A DNA stretch of 16,182 nucleotides from contig DLBY01000178.1 in assembly GCA_002480345.1 (NCBI GenBank), positions 1-16,182 on the forward strand. The letters run 5' to 3'. Shown here piece after piece: positions 1-7,410 of the stretch. Below the pieces are notes generated by a model. It was not told the DNA's origin, did no database searches, and worked only from the letters and a program-made list of their open reading frames with translations. The position numbers and the translations under genes are program-made. The stretch is from Phycisphaerales bacterium UBA7812 (GTDB taxonomy: Bacteria > Planctomycetota > Phycisphaerae > Phycisphaerales > UBA1924). The first letter of the stretch is position 1; each line of letters starts with the position of its first letter.

Positions 1-93
1 GACCCGATCGCGGACCTCGCGGCGCCGTTCGGGGTGTTCGATCTCTCGGACCTTCAGGCGTTCGTGACCTCGTTCACCGGGGGCTGCCCCTGA
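1..93 (+). CDS. C-terminal end of a secreted GC-type dockerin-tailed protein (partial)
   Basis: Reading frame 1 is open from the first base and stops at TGA 91-93, giving 30 residues. They carry the second half of a dockerin-like tail: a 13-residue loop DLAAPFGVFDLSD, a hydrophobic helix (QAFVTSF) and the terminal Gly-Gly-Cys-Pro. The same arrangement ends three other proteins in this window, so this is the 3' end of a fourth exported dockerin-tailed protein whose body lies to the left. The loop keeps the first Asp and the closing DLxD but has Ala and Pro where a classical dockerin calcium loop has Asp/Asn. The function of the missing body cannot be told. Two hairpins follow the stop, the second with a T-rich trail, so transcription probably ends before the next gene. 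Confidence 0.8.
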   Translation, partial: DPIADLAAPFGVFDLSDLQAFVTSFTGGCP

Positions 94-97
94 TGCG

Positions 98-116
98 GAT
101 CGGGCCCGGCCCGATC
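98..116. other. Perfect 8-bp hairpin just after the stop codon
   Basis: GATCGGGC at 98-105 pairs with GCCCGATC at 109-116 around a 3-nt loop, five bases after the stop of the upstream dockerin gene. No T-run follows it directly. It may protect the 3' end or pause transcription ahead of the second hairpin at 133-158. Confidence 0.5.
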
Positions 117-132
117 GAGAACTGATTCGTGC

Positions 133-165
133 GCCGGCCCGGGGAGACCCGGGTCGGCTCGTTTT
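133..165 (+). terminator. Probable intrinsic terminator of the upstream dockerin gene
   Basis: An 11-bp stem with one G-T wobble is formed by 133-143 and 148-158, closed by a GAGA (GNRA) tetraloop. TCGTTTT follows at 159-165. A GC stem with a short T-tract on the plus strand, in the gap between two same-strand genes, fits a rho-independent terminator. The T-tract is interrupted and short, so efficiency is uncertain. Confidence 0.6.
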
Positions 166-200
166 CGAGGCCAAGCCCGGATCCGCCGCGTGTGTGCGCC

Positions 201-207
201 GAGGAGG
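201..207 (+). promoter_or_regulatory. Ribosome binding site deciding the start at 213
   Basis: GAGGAGG at 201-207 lies five bases before ATG 213. It selects this ATG over the in-frame upstream start at 129, which would place an unlikely charged stretch before the signal peptide and would overlap the terminator hairpin. Confidence 0.75.
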
Positions 208-212
208 ACGAG

Positions 213-1841
213 ATGCGTTGCCGAACTGCTGCCGCCGCCTGCTGCCTGTTCGCGGGGCTCGCCCACGCCGGGGACGCGGTCCCGCACGGGGTGGGCGTGC
301 TCCCGCTCCGCGCGGCGTTGCACGAGGATGTGCGCGTGCTGTGGATGGGGGATTCGTACAGCATCCCGTCGCTGGACCGACCCTCGGCGGGCTCGCTGCT
401 CTCGTGGCGCATCGACCGGTGGACCGCGTTCCAGACGGGTGACGGGCCCAGCTGGTTCTGCGCGGGGTTCGAGGAACTCGCGCCGGGGATCGCGACGATC
501 AGCGGCGCGAACGCGTATCGCCTGCACCCTGTCGAGGCCGACACCGATCCGCGGTTCGGGCTCCCGCTGTGGAGGCTGCGAGAGTTCGTCCCCGGCGCGG
601 GCTCGACCGACCCCGTGGACCTGATGCGCTACCGCATGCGCCCTTATCTCGTCGCGGCGGGGTTCGCGGGGCGGTTCGTTTTCGCGGGAGATACCGCGTC
701 GGTGCGCCCCCTGCTGCTCGATGCGCCGGGGACCTCCGCGTCGGTCGCATCGATCACGATCGCGGGCGGCCCCTCGGGCGATTACGCGTTCGACCCGCGT
801 TCGGAGACCCGGCCGCGCCGCCTGGACGGGCAGGACCCGGACGCCGACGCGCCGGTCGCACCCTCGGACGGACAGATCTATGCGCCGGCGCAGGACTATC
901 CCGTGGTCGGCACCAGCGCGACGGAACTCGAGTGGACGCTCTCGATCACGCCCGACGGCGCGGCGCCCGCGAACATCGTGCACCCCGCGGGCTTCGTGAC
1001 CTATCGCACGGACAGCGGGGCCCGCGAGCCCGGGCTCTACTTCAGCGCCCTCGCGGACGGCTCGTGGAGTTACTCGGGGTTCGGTTCGGATGTGCCCAGC
1101 GGGACGCCCGGGTATTCGTCGAAGGTGTTCAGCCGCGCGCAGCTCGCGCACTGGCTCGACGCGACGACGCTGGACCCCGAGCAGCCTCTGCTGGTGTTCT
1201 ATCTGCTGGCGGTGGAGGACATCCCGCCCGAGGAGGCGCGGGTCGCGATGGAGTCGATGATCGATCAGACCGCTGGCGCCGCGGCGGACGCGGGGCTGGG
1301 CCCGGTCCACCAGTGCCTGGTGATCCCGTGGCTGCACCGCGTCGACGGGCAGGAGAACCCGACCCGGTTCCCCGAGCAACGCAACCAAGCCTTCGCGATC
1401 GCGGCTTCGCGCCCCGATGTGTCCGCGGTTTCGATCTACGACGCGACCGATCACCAGCTCTTCGACGGGGGCGCCGCGTCGCGTGCCTGGCTCGCGGCGA
1501 ACGGGTATGACGACTTCCGCTACGGCGCGTACAGCGCCGACCTGAGCGTGGACGGGGGCGGGGCGAACGGGGGGCTGCTCGATGTCTTCCGCTCGCACCC
1601 CGGGAGCCGAGACGGGGCGGCGTTCTTCGCGCACATCGTCGAGAAGACGATCGTGGACGCGTGCCCCGCGGATTACGCGTCGCCTTGGGGGACGCTCGAT
1701 CTCGCGGACATCAATGGGTTCGTCGCGCGCTTCGTCGGGGGCGAGCCCTCCGCGGACCTCGCGTTGCCGACGGGGCTGCTCGACCTGCAGGACCTCTCCG
1801 CGTTCGTTAAGTCGTTCGTCGCGGGGTGCGCCGCGGACTGA
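213..1841 (+). CDS. Secreted SGNH-hydrolase-like protein with GC-type dockerin tail
   Basis: 542 residues. ATG 213 is chosen because a strong GAGGAGG precedes it and residues 1-19 form a signal peptide ending LAHA. WMGDSYS (GDS at 46-48) looks like block I of the SGNH/GDSL esterase fold. A conserved-looking segment ending AVED (333-336) sits where block III (GxND) is expected, and DVFRSHP (Asp457, His462) sits where the catalytic Asp-His pair of block V is expected. Residues from about 484 form two dockerin-like units, both of the 13-residue loop type (DYASPWGTLDLAD and DLALPTGLLDLQD), ending GCAAD. By analogy it would be an exported esterase or acyl hydrolase, anchored or assembled through its tail. 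Block III is degenerate and block V spacing is unusual, so it may be inactive or only distantly related. The fold assignment is inferred from motifs only. Its stop is six bases from the convergent rarD stop. Confidence 0.65.
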   Translation: MRCRTAAAACCLFAGLAHAGDAVPHGVGVLPLRAALHEDVRVLWMGDSYSIPSLDRPSAGSLLSWRIDRWTAFQTGDGPSWFCAGFEELAPGIATISGANAYRLHPVEADTDPRFGLPLWRLREFVPGAGSTDPVDLMRYRMRPYLVAAGFAGRFVFAGDTASVRPLLLDAPGTSASVASITIAGGPSGDYAFDPRSETRPRRLDGQDPDADAPVAPSDGQIYAPAQDYPVVGTSATELEWTLSITPDGAAPANIVHPAGFVTYRTDSGAREPGLYFSALADGSWSYSGFGSDVPSGTPGYSSKVFSRAQLAHWLDATTLDPEQPLLVFYLLAVEDIPPEEARVAMESMIDQTAGAAADAGLGPVHQCLVIPWLHRVDGQENPTRFPEQRNQAFAIAASRPDVSAVSIYDATDHQLFDGGAASRAWLAANGYDDFRYGAYSADLSVDGGGANGGLLDVFRSHPGSRDGAAFFAHIVEKTIVDACPADYASPWGTLDLADINGFVARFVGGEPSADLALPTGLLDLQDLSAFVKSFVAGCAAD

Positions 1842-1847
1842 TGCCGA

Positions 1848-2876
1848 TCAATCGGGGAGGGGGACGGGGCGCGCGTCGATCGCCCTCGACCCGTTGCGCT
1901 TCCGGTGCGCGTCGCGGACGGTGCGGACGATCGAATCGGTGACGAAAATCGCGATGCCGGTCCAGATGATCGCGAAGGCGAGGGCGCGGGCGGCGTCGAA
2001 GGGCTCCCCGAAATCCAGCACCGCGATGAGGAACTGGATCGTCGGCGCCGAGTATTGCATGAACCCGATCGTGCTGAGGCGCAACCGGCGGGCGGCGGCG
2101 GCGAACCAGAGCAGCGGGAGCGTGGTGACCAGCCCCCCGGCGCAGAGCAGCAGGTCCATGCGGAGCGAGCCCGGGTCCGCGCCTCCGTCCGGCGGCCGAG
2201 ACGCGAAGACGAGATCGCCCGTTGCGCCGAGCACGGCGAGGTATGCGACGGCGATCGGGAACAGCAGCGTTGTCTCGAAGAAGAGCCCGACGACGGGCCC
2301 GGCGCGGGACTGCTTGCGGACGAGGCCGTACAGGCCGAACGAGCCCGCGAGGGTGAGCGAGATCCAGGGCAGGGTGCCGACCTGCCAGGTGTAGACGCAG
2401 ACCCCCGCGACGGCGCACGCGACGGCGACCCACTGGAGCGGGCGGAGGCGCTCGCCCAGGAAGACGAGCCCGAGCAGGATGCTGACGAGCGGGTTGATGA
2501 AGTAGCCCAGGCTCGCCTCGACGAGGCGTCCGGACGCGACGGCGTAGATGAAGACGAGCCAGTTGACCGCGATGAGGACCGTCGACACGGACAGGGCGCG
2601 CCAGGTGCCGCGGTGCCGCAGCAGGTCGCGCGCGGTCCCCCACTGCCCCCCGAGGTGGACGAGCACCGCGAGGATGCCGACCGACCAGATGACGCGGTGA
2701 GCGAGCACCTCGAGCGGGTTCACCTCGGCGACGGCCTTGAAGTAGTACGCGACGAAGCCCCACGACCCGTACGCGAGGGCGCCGAAGCCCAGCCCCGCGA
2801 GCACGACGCGGGCGTGATCCGCGTCTGGGGCGCCCAGTTCCGCGGTCTTTGTCGGGCTGTGCGGCGATCCGCTCAC
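1848..2876 (-). CDS. rarD: RarD-type EamA/DMT-family transporter
   Basis: 342 residues from GTG 2876 (alternative starts are possible; no clear Shine-Dalgarno is visible). After a short polar N-terminus the protein has about ten hydrophobic helices, the layout of RarD proteins of the drug/metabolite transporter superfamily. Recognisable family segments are GxxAYGxWGFVAYYFK near the start, EVLAHRVIWS, NWLVFIYAV, EASLGYFINPLVSILLG with FLGERLRPLQW, and IGFMQYSAPTIQFL near the end. It sits in the inner membrane; the substrate is unknown (family members are annotated as chloramphenicol-sensitivity or metabolite exporters). The C-terminal tail is rich in Arg. It is divergent from cysC across about 100 bp and convergent with the SGNH-like gene, leaving six bases between stops, so both ends look self-contained and it is probably monocistronic. 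Confidence 0.88.
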   Translation of the reverse strand: MSGSPHSPTKTAELGAPDADHARVVLAGLGFGALAYGSWGFVAYYFKAVAEVNPLEVLAHRVIWSVGILAVLVHLGGQWGTARDLLRHRGTWRALSVSTVLIAVNWLVFIYAVASGRLVEASLGYFINPLVSILLGLVFLGERLRPLQWVAVACAVAGVCVYTWQVGTLPWISLTLAGSFGLYGLVRKQSRAGPVVGLFFETTLLFPIAVAYLAVLGATGDLVFASRPPDGGADPGSLRMDLLLCAGGLVTTLPLLWFAAAARRLRLSTIGFMQYSAPTIQFLIAVLDFGEPFDAARALAFAIIWTGIAIFVTDSIVRTVRDAHRKRNGSRAIDARPVPLPD

Positions 2877-2978
2877 GCGCGGAGCGTAGACTTGCCAGCC
2901 CCGCGGCAGCACGCGGGGCGGCGCCCGCGCGAGCGGATCGCCCGGTTCCCCCCATCCTGAACGAATGAGAGCGACGCG
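2877..2978. promoter_or_regulatory. Divergent rarD/cysC intergenic region with a GC hairpin
   Basis: This 102-bp gap must hold the promoters of both rarD (leftward) and cysC (rightward). I see no convincing -35/-10 pair on either strand. CCCCGCG 2899-2905 pairs with CGCGGGG 2912-2918 around a 6-nt loop. A five-codon ORF (ATG 2965, TGA 2980-2982) overlaps the cysC ATG as ATGA. The best Shine-Dalgarno-like stretch for cysC is the weak GAGAG inside that micro-ORF. Confidence 0.45.
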
Positions 2979-3599
2979 ATGACCGAAGTGAAGGCGACGA
3001 ATGTCCACTGGCACGAGGGCAACATCACCCGCGAGGAGCGCTGGGGCGCCCTGGGCAGCAAGGGCATGACGCTCTGGTTCACCGGGCTCTCGGGCTCGGG
3101 CAAGAGCACGATCGCGGTCGCCCTCGAGCAGGCGCTCGTCAACGCCGGCATCCCGGCCTACCGCCTCGACGGGGACAACATCCGCATGGGGCTCAACAAG
3201 AATCTGGGCTTCAGCGCCGAGGATCGCGAGGAGAACATCCGGCGGATCAGCGAGGTGAGCAAGCTGTTCGCCGACGCGGGGGTGGTCACGCTCTCGTCGT
3301 TCATCAGCCCCTACAAGAAGGACCGCGACTTCTGCCGCGAGATCCACAAGGCGGACGGCATCGACTTCTGCGAGGTCTTCGTCGACACGCCGCTGGATGT
3401 CTGCGAGGAGCGCGACCCCAAGGGGCTCTACAAGAAGGCCCGCGCGGGCGAGATCAAGGGGTTCACGGGTATCGACGACCCGTACGAGGCGCCCGAGTCG
3501 CCGGAACTCGTGCTCGACACGAGCAAGCTGAGCGTCGAGGACTCGGTGATGAAGTGCCTGGAGTGGATCACGGGGAAGGGTGTGGAGCTGAAGAACTGA
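2979..3599 (+). CDS. cysC: Adenylylsulfate kinase (APS kinase)
   Basis: 206 residues, normal for a stand-alone CysC. It phosphorylates adenosine 5'-phosphosulfate with ATP to give PAPS, the sulfate donor for sulfotransfer and an intermediate of sulfate assimilation, in the cytoplasm. The P-loop GLSGSGKST is at 36-44, the substrate-binding DGDNIR at 64-69, followed by NLGFS, and FISPY at 108-112 carries the conserved Ser110. GLYKKARAGEIKGFTG and DPYEAP near residues 150-170 form the lid region typical of the family. No cysN or cysD lies beside it, and rarD is divergent, so it is transcribed alone or with the downstream AT-rich pair. The start is set by homology and length. Its AAGAACTGA 3' end matches a short sequence at the far border of the following low-GC island. 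Confidence 0.96.
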   Translation: MTEVKATNVHWHEGNITREERWGALGSKGMTLWFTGLSGSGKSTIAVALEQALVNAGIPAYRLDGDNIRMGLNKNLGFSAEDREENIRRISEVSKLFADAGVVTLSSFISPYKKDRDFCREIHKADGIDFCEVFVDTPLDVCEERDPKGLYKKARAGEIKGFTGIDDPYEAPESPELVLDTSKLSVEDSVMKCLEWITGKGVELKN

Positions 3600-3643
3600 C
3601 AAAATCACGCACGAATGAGAACTTTTCAGGCGATATCCGTAGT

Positions 3644-4039
3644 ATGACAAGTATGGGAGAGCAAACAGCGACACGGGTGGCACAAAGAGGACCCTCCAAA
3701 ACCCGATCATTTTTCGAGGGTGTTGGATCTGCTATCGCTGTCTATCAAGCTTCCTCAAACCAGCATCGCTGGAGCCTGAGGCTAAAAACTCCGCTCAAGC
3801 GGCATCCGTTTGGTAAACTGGCTAAACCATCCACGATTGGCTATCGTTTGGATCAACTCTCACTCCTTGGGGATTTCACCAAGGCGATGAAGCAGTTGCA
3901 AGAGAGTCTGCCGCCGAATGAACAGCGAACATTCTCCGAAATCCAACGATCGCAGCGAACAGAGTCCGGATCGGTCAGTGATCCCAGCGGACAGCTCCAC
4001 CTCTTTGGAGAAAGCAACAGCAAATCCTCAGACGAATGA
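3644..4039 (+). CDS. Hypothetical protein, partner of the downstream DUF2335 gene
   Basis: 131 residues from ATG 3644 (ATG 3653 is equally possible; neither has a strong Shine-Dalgarno). I do not recognise a named domain. The N-terminus is basic and has RSFFEGVGSAIAVY at about 21-34. The middle is Lys/Arg-rich, and LSLLGDFTKAMKQL at about 72-85 looks like an amphipathic helix. The last 45 residues are polar and probably disordered. The pattern SFxEGxGS early and a GDxxxAM helix later recalls small proteins I remember encoded just upstream of DUF2335 genes in other bacteria; that is recollection, not a search. Base composition and codon choice are clearly more AT-rich than cysC or asnS, suggesting transfer. 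Its last 122 nt overlap the DUF2335 ORF in another frame. A ten-codon ORF from ATG 3615 ends in TGA overlapping its ATG (ATGA 3644-3647). Function unknown. Confidence 0.6.
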   Translation: MTSMGEQTATRVAQRGPSKTRSFFEGVGSAIAVYQASSNQHRWSLRLKTPLKRHPFGKLAKPSTIGYRLDQLSLLGDFTKAMKQLQESLPPNEQRTFSEIQRSQRTESGSVSDPSGQLHLFGESNSKSSDE

Positions 4040-4522
4040 TCCGGTCAGCATTGAACAGACTGATCTAGAGAGTTCTTCGGGGGTCTTACTTGCTGCTCAG
4101 CGCTTTGCAGGTCCCCTCCCCTCGCCACAGCACTTGGCGCAATATGGGGAGATCCGTTCCGACCTCCCAGAGCGAATTGTCGCCATGGCAGAGCGGGAAC
4201 AGAGCTTCCGCCATGAAATGGGGCGCGAAGCATCGGCATATCAGAAGTCTCAGGGAGAACTAGATCGCGACTCGATCAAGTGGGACGATCTCTTTCGGCG
4301 TCGAGGACAAGTTCTTGCTGCGATAATCGCTTTCATCGCTATAGGCTGTGGCACCTATCTAATTAGAAACGGCCACCCGCTCTCGGGCTCAGGACTCGCT
4401 GGCGGCACACTGGTTGCGATTGTCACCGCTTTTCTAACTGATCGCTTTACACAACCCACCACCGAAGAGTTGACACAGATTGAGACAGGGGATTCCACGG
4501 AATCACAGGAAGCCTCTGCTAC

Positions 4523-4526
<4 letters not shown>
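3918..4526 (+). CDS. DUF2335 family two-helix membrane protein
   Basis: 202 residues from ATG 3918. The first 50 residues are polar and poorly conserved-looking, so the true start could be GTG 3978 or TTG 4005. GPLPSPQHLAQYGEIRSDLPERIVAMAEREQSFRHE (split over about 65-100) has the DUF2335 pattern: a short proline segment, a 'LxxYxxIxxxxPERIxxMAExxxxxRH' helix, then a long charged helix to about 130. Two transmembrane helices follow at about 131-149 and 156-173, joined by the short loop RNGHPLSG, and then a polar tail. This is the expected order for DUF2335 (uncharacterised membrane protein); no function is established to my knowledge. It overlaps the upstream 131-aa gene by 122 nt and shares that gene's AT-rich composition. 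Its TAG lies inside the CTAG that also supplies the asnS stop. An inner-membrane role is inferred; enzyme activity is unlikely from the sequence. Confidence 0.8.
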
Positions 4527-5935
<1,409 letters not shown>

Positions 5936-5951
5936 GATCTGGTACCCTCCG

Positions 5952-5980
5952 CCGGGGCCCGGTGTGGACCGGGGCCCCGG
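5952..5980 (-). promoter_or_regulatory. Stable hairpin abutting the asnS ribosome binding site
   Basis: Bases 5952-5963 pair with 5968-5980, giving 12 bp, almost all G-C, with a single bulged G at 5974 and a 4-nt loop. On the asnS mRNA this hairpin ends one base before GGAGGG (5950-5945). It could limit ribosome access or be part of the promoter/leader. It is not a T-box: no specifier loop or antiterminator is visible. Structure is read by eye. Confidence 0.4.
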
Positions 5981-6005
5981 ATCGGTCGATAACGCTGGTT
6001 CACCT

Positions 6006-6026
6006 CCGCGGGCGCGCCGCCCGCGG
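6006..6026. other. Nine-base-pair palindromic hairpin in the asnS/acyltransferase divergent gap
   Basis: CCGCGGGCG 6006-6014 is the exact reverse complement of CGCCCGCGG 6018-6026, with a 3-nt spacer. It lies 27 bp before the acyltransferase GTG start and 71 bp before the asnS start. It could be a protein-binding dyad shared by the two divergent genes or simply GC-rich structure. Confidence 0.35.
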
Positions 6027-6052
6027 GGAGCAATCGTAGCGAGGAAACCCGC

Positions 6053-7387
6053 GTGCCCGACACGCCCACCAACCGAGAAGTCGCCCTGACCAGCGAGACG
6101 CTGCGGGGGCACCTGCCGGTCCTCGATGGCATCCGGGGCATGGCGATCGTCCTCGTCCTCTTCCACCACTGCACGGACATGGCGGTCGTGACGGGCGTCG
6201 ATAAAGCCGCGACGCTGTTCCTGCATTGGGGCGGGTTCGGCGTGGACCTGTTCTTCGTGCTCAGCGGGTTCCTGATCACGGGTATCCTCGCCGACACACG
6301 AGGGCACCGGAGCTTCTTCAAGTCGTTCTACGCGCGCCGCGTGCTGCGGATCTTCCCGCTCTATTACGCGATCTGCCTGTTCAGCTTCGTGGTCCTGCCC
6401 AACCTGGGCCCGCTGCTCGCGGGCGCCGTGGGCGAGGGCACCGCCCAGACGATCCAGACCAAGCTCGACCGGTTCGGGACCGTCGGCGCCGACCAGTGGT
6501 ACTACTGGACTTATCTCAGCAACTTCGTCGCCGCGAAGGTCAACGCCTGGCGTCACGGCATCCTGGATGTCTCCTGGTCGCTCGCGATCGAGGAGCAGTT
6601 CTACCTCGTCTGGCCGCTGCTCGTCTTCCTGCTCGGCGCCCTTCGGATGAAGGCTGTCTGCGTCGCGTGCCTCGTGCTCAGCCCCCTGTTCCGCGCGTGG
6701 CTGCTCCTGCGCGGGACCGACCCGTTCTTCGGGGGCGAGACGACGATCATCGATGTCTATGTGCTCACGCCGGGTCGGCTCGAGGGCCTCGCGCTGGGAG
6801 CGCTGATCGCGCTGCACCTGCGTGGCGCGCCGAGCGACGCGTCCCCGCCGGACGACCCCGGGCCCGGGCACCGCCTCGCGCGTCTCGTCCCGATCGCGAA
6901 GATCGTTGCGCCGGTCTGCCTGATCGCATCGCTCGCGTTCGAGGGCACGCGGTTCCTGAGCGATCACATCATCCACAGCCACACCCTGTGGACCGCGTAC
7001 GCCGGGTATTCGGTCGTCGCGGTCGGGTTCGCGGCGGTGCTCGTGCTCGCGCTGGCCGCGCGCCCCGGGTCGTGGTGGTACCGATTCTGGACCTTCAAGC
7101 CCCTGCGCTCGTTCGGGAAGTACTCCTACGCGATCTACCTCGTCCACATGCCGGTGCGCGCCGTGATCCGCGACCTCTTCTACGGGCCCAATTTCAACGG
7201 CTCGCGCTTCGGCGACGCGATCGTCAGCTTCCCGAAGATCGGAGAGTCCGAACTGCTGGGACAACTGCTGTTCTACATCCCCGCGTTCGGCGCGTGCTGG
7301 GTCGTGGGCTGGCTCTCGTGGAACCTCTTCGAGAAGCACTTCCTCAAGCTCAAGAAGTTCTTCCCCTACGACGGGCACAAGGGCTGA
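6053..7387 (+). CDS. Integral-membrane acyltransferase, OafA/YrhL (acyltransferase-3) family
   Basis: 444 residues from GTG 6053, which has GAGGAAA five bases upstream. Acyltransferase-3 enzymes move acyl groups (often acetyl) onto O-antigen, exopolysaccharide, peptidoglycan or other envelope glycans in the inner membrane. Family marks are LDGIRGMAIVLVLFHH at 24-39 with the His pair, GVDLFFVLSGFLITGIL at 63-79, FYARRVLRIFPLYY at 92-105, and SWSLAIEEQFYLVWPL at 174-189. About ten hydrophobic helices follow one another, with the late FGKYSYAIYLVHMP segment also typical. It ends NLFEKHFLKLKKFFPY, with no SGNH domain attached. The acceptor cannot be deduced because no polysaccharide cluster is adjacent. 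It is divergent from asnS and convergent with the M20 gene, so it is likely monocistronic. Confidence 0.92.
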   Translation: MPDTPTNREVALTSETLRGHLPVLDGIRGMAIVLVLFHHCTDMAVVTGVDKAATLFLHWGGFGVDLFFVLSGFLITGILADTRGHRSFFKSFYARRVLRIFPLYYAICLFSFVVLPNLGPLLAGAVGEGTAQTIQTKLDRFGTVGADQWYYWTYLSNFVAAKVNAWRHGILDVSWSLAIEEQFYLVWPLLVFLLGALRMKAVCVACLVLSPLFRAWLLLRGTDPFFGGETTIIDVYVLTPGRLEGLALGALIALHLRGAPSDASPPDDPGPGHRLARLVPIAKIVAPVCLIASLAFEGTRFLSDHIIHSHTLWTAYAGYSVVAVGFAAVLVLALAARPGSWWYRFWTFKPLRSFGKYSYAIYLVHMPVRAVIRDLFYGPNFNGSRFGDAIVSFPKIGESELLGQLLFYIPAFGACWVVGWLSWNLFEKHFLKLKKFFPYDGHKG

Positions 7388-7410
7388 GCCGCCGGCCGCT
7401 TCCGGCTCAG
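7384..7410. terminator. Hairpin containing both convergent stop codons
   Basis: CTGAGCCG 7384-7391 pairs exactly with CGGCTCAG 7403-7410. The left arm contains the acyltransferase TGA (7385-7387) and the right arm contains the M20 gene TGA (complement of 7407-7409). It can form on both transcripts, so it fits a bidirectional 3' end, but there is no T-run. On the minus strand its first arm begins GAGCCGGAAGCG, the same twelve bases as the repeat at 8716. Confidence 0.5.

Noticed and set aside
2877..2978. Sigma-70 promoter TTGCCA near 2892
   Set aside because: No acceptable -10 follows at 16-18 bp, and chance TTGNNN hits are expected. Promoters in the other gaps failed the same test.
5936..6052. 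T-box riboswitch in front of asnS
   Set aside because: The leader is only about 100 bp and shows no specifier loop, T-box sequence or terminator/antiterminator pair, only simple GC hairpins.
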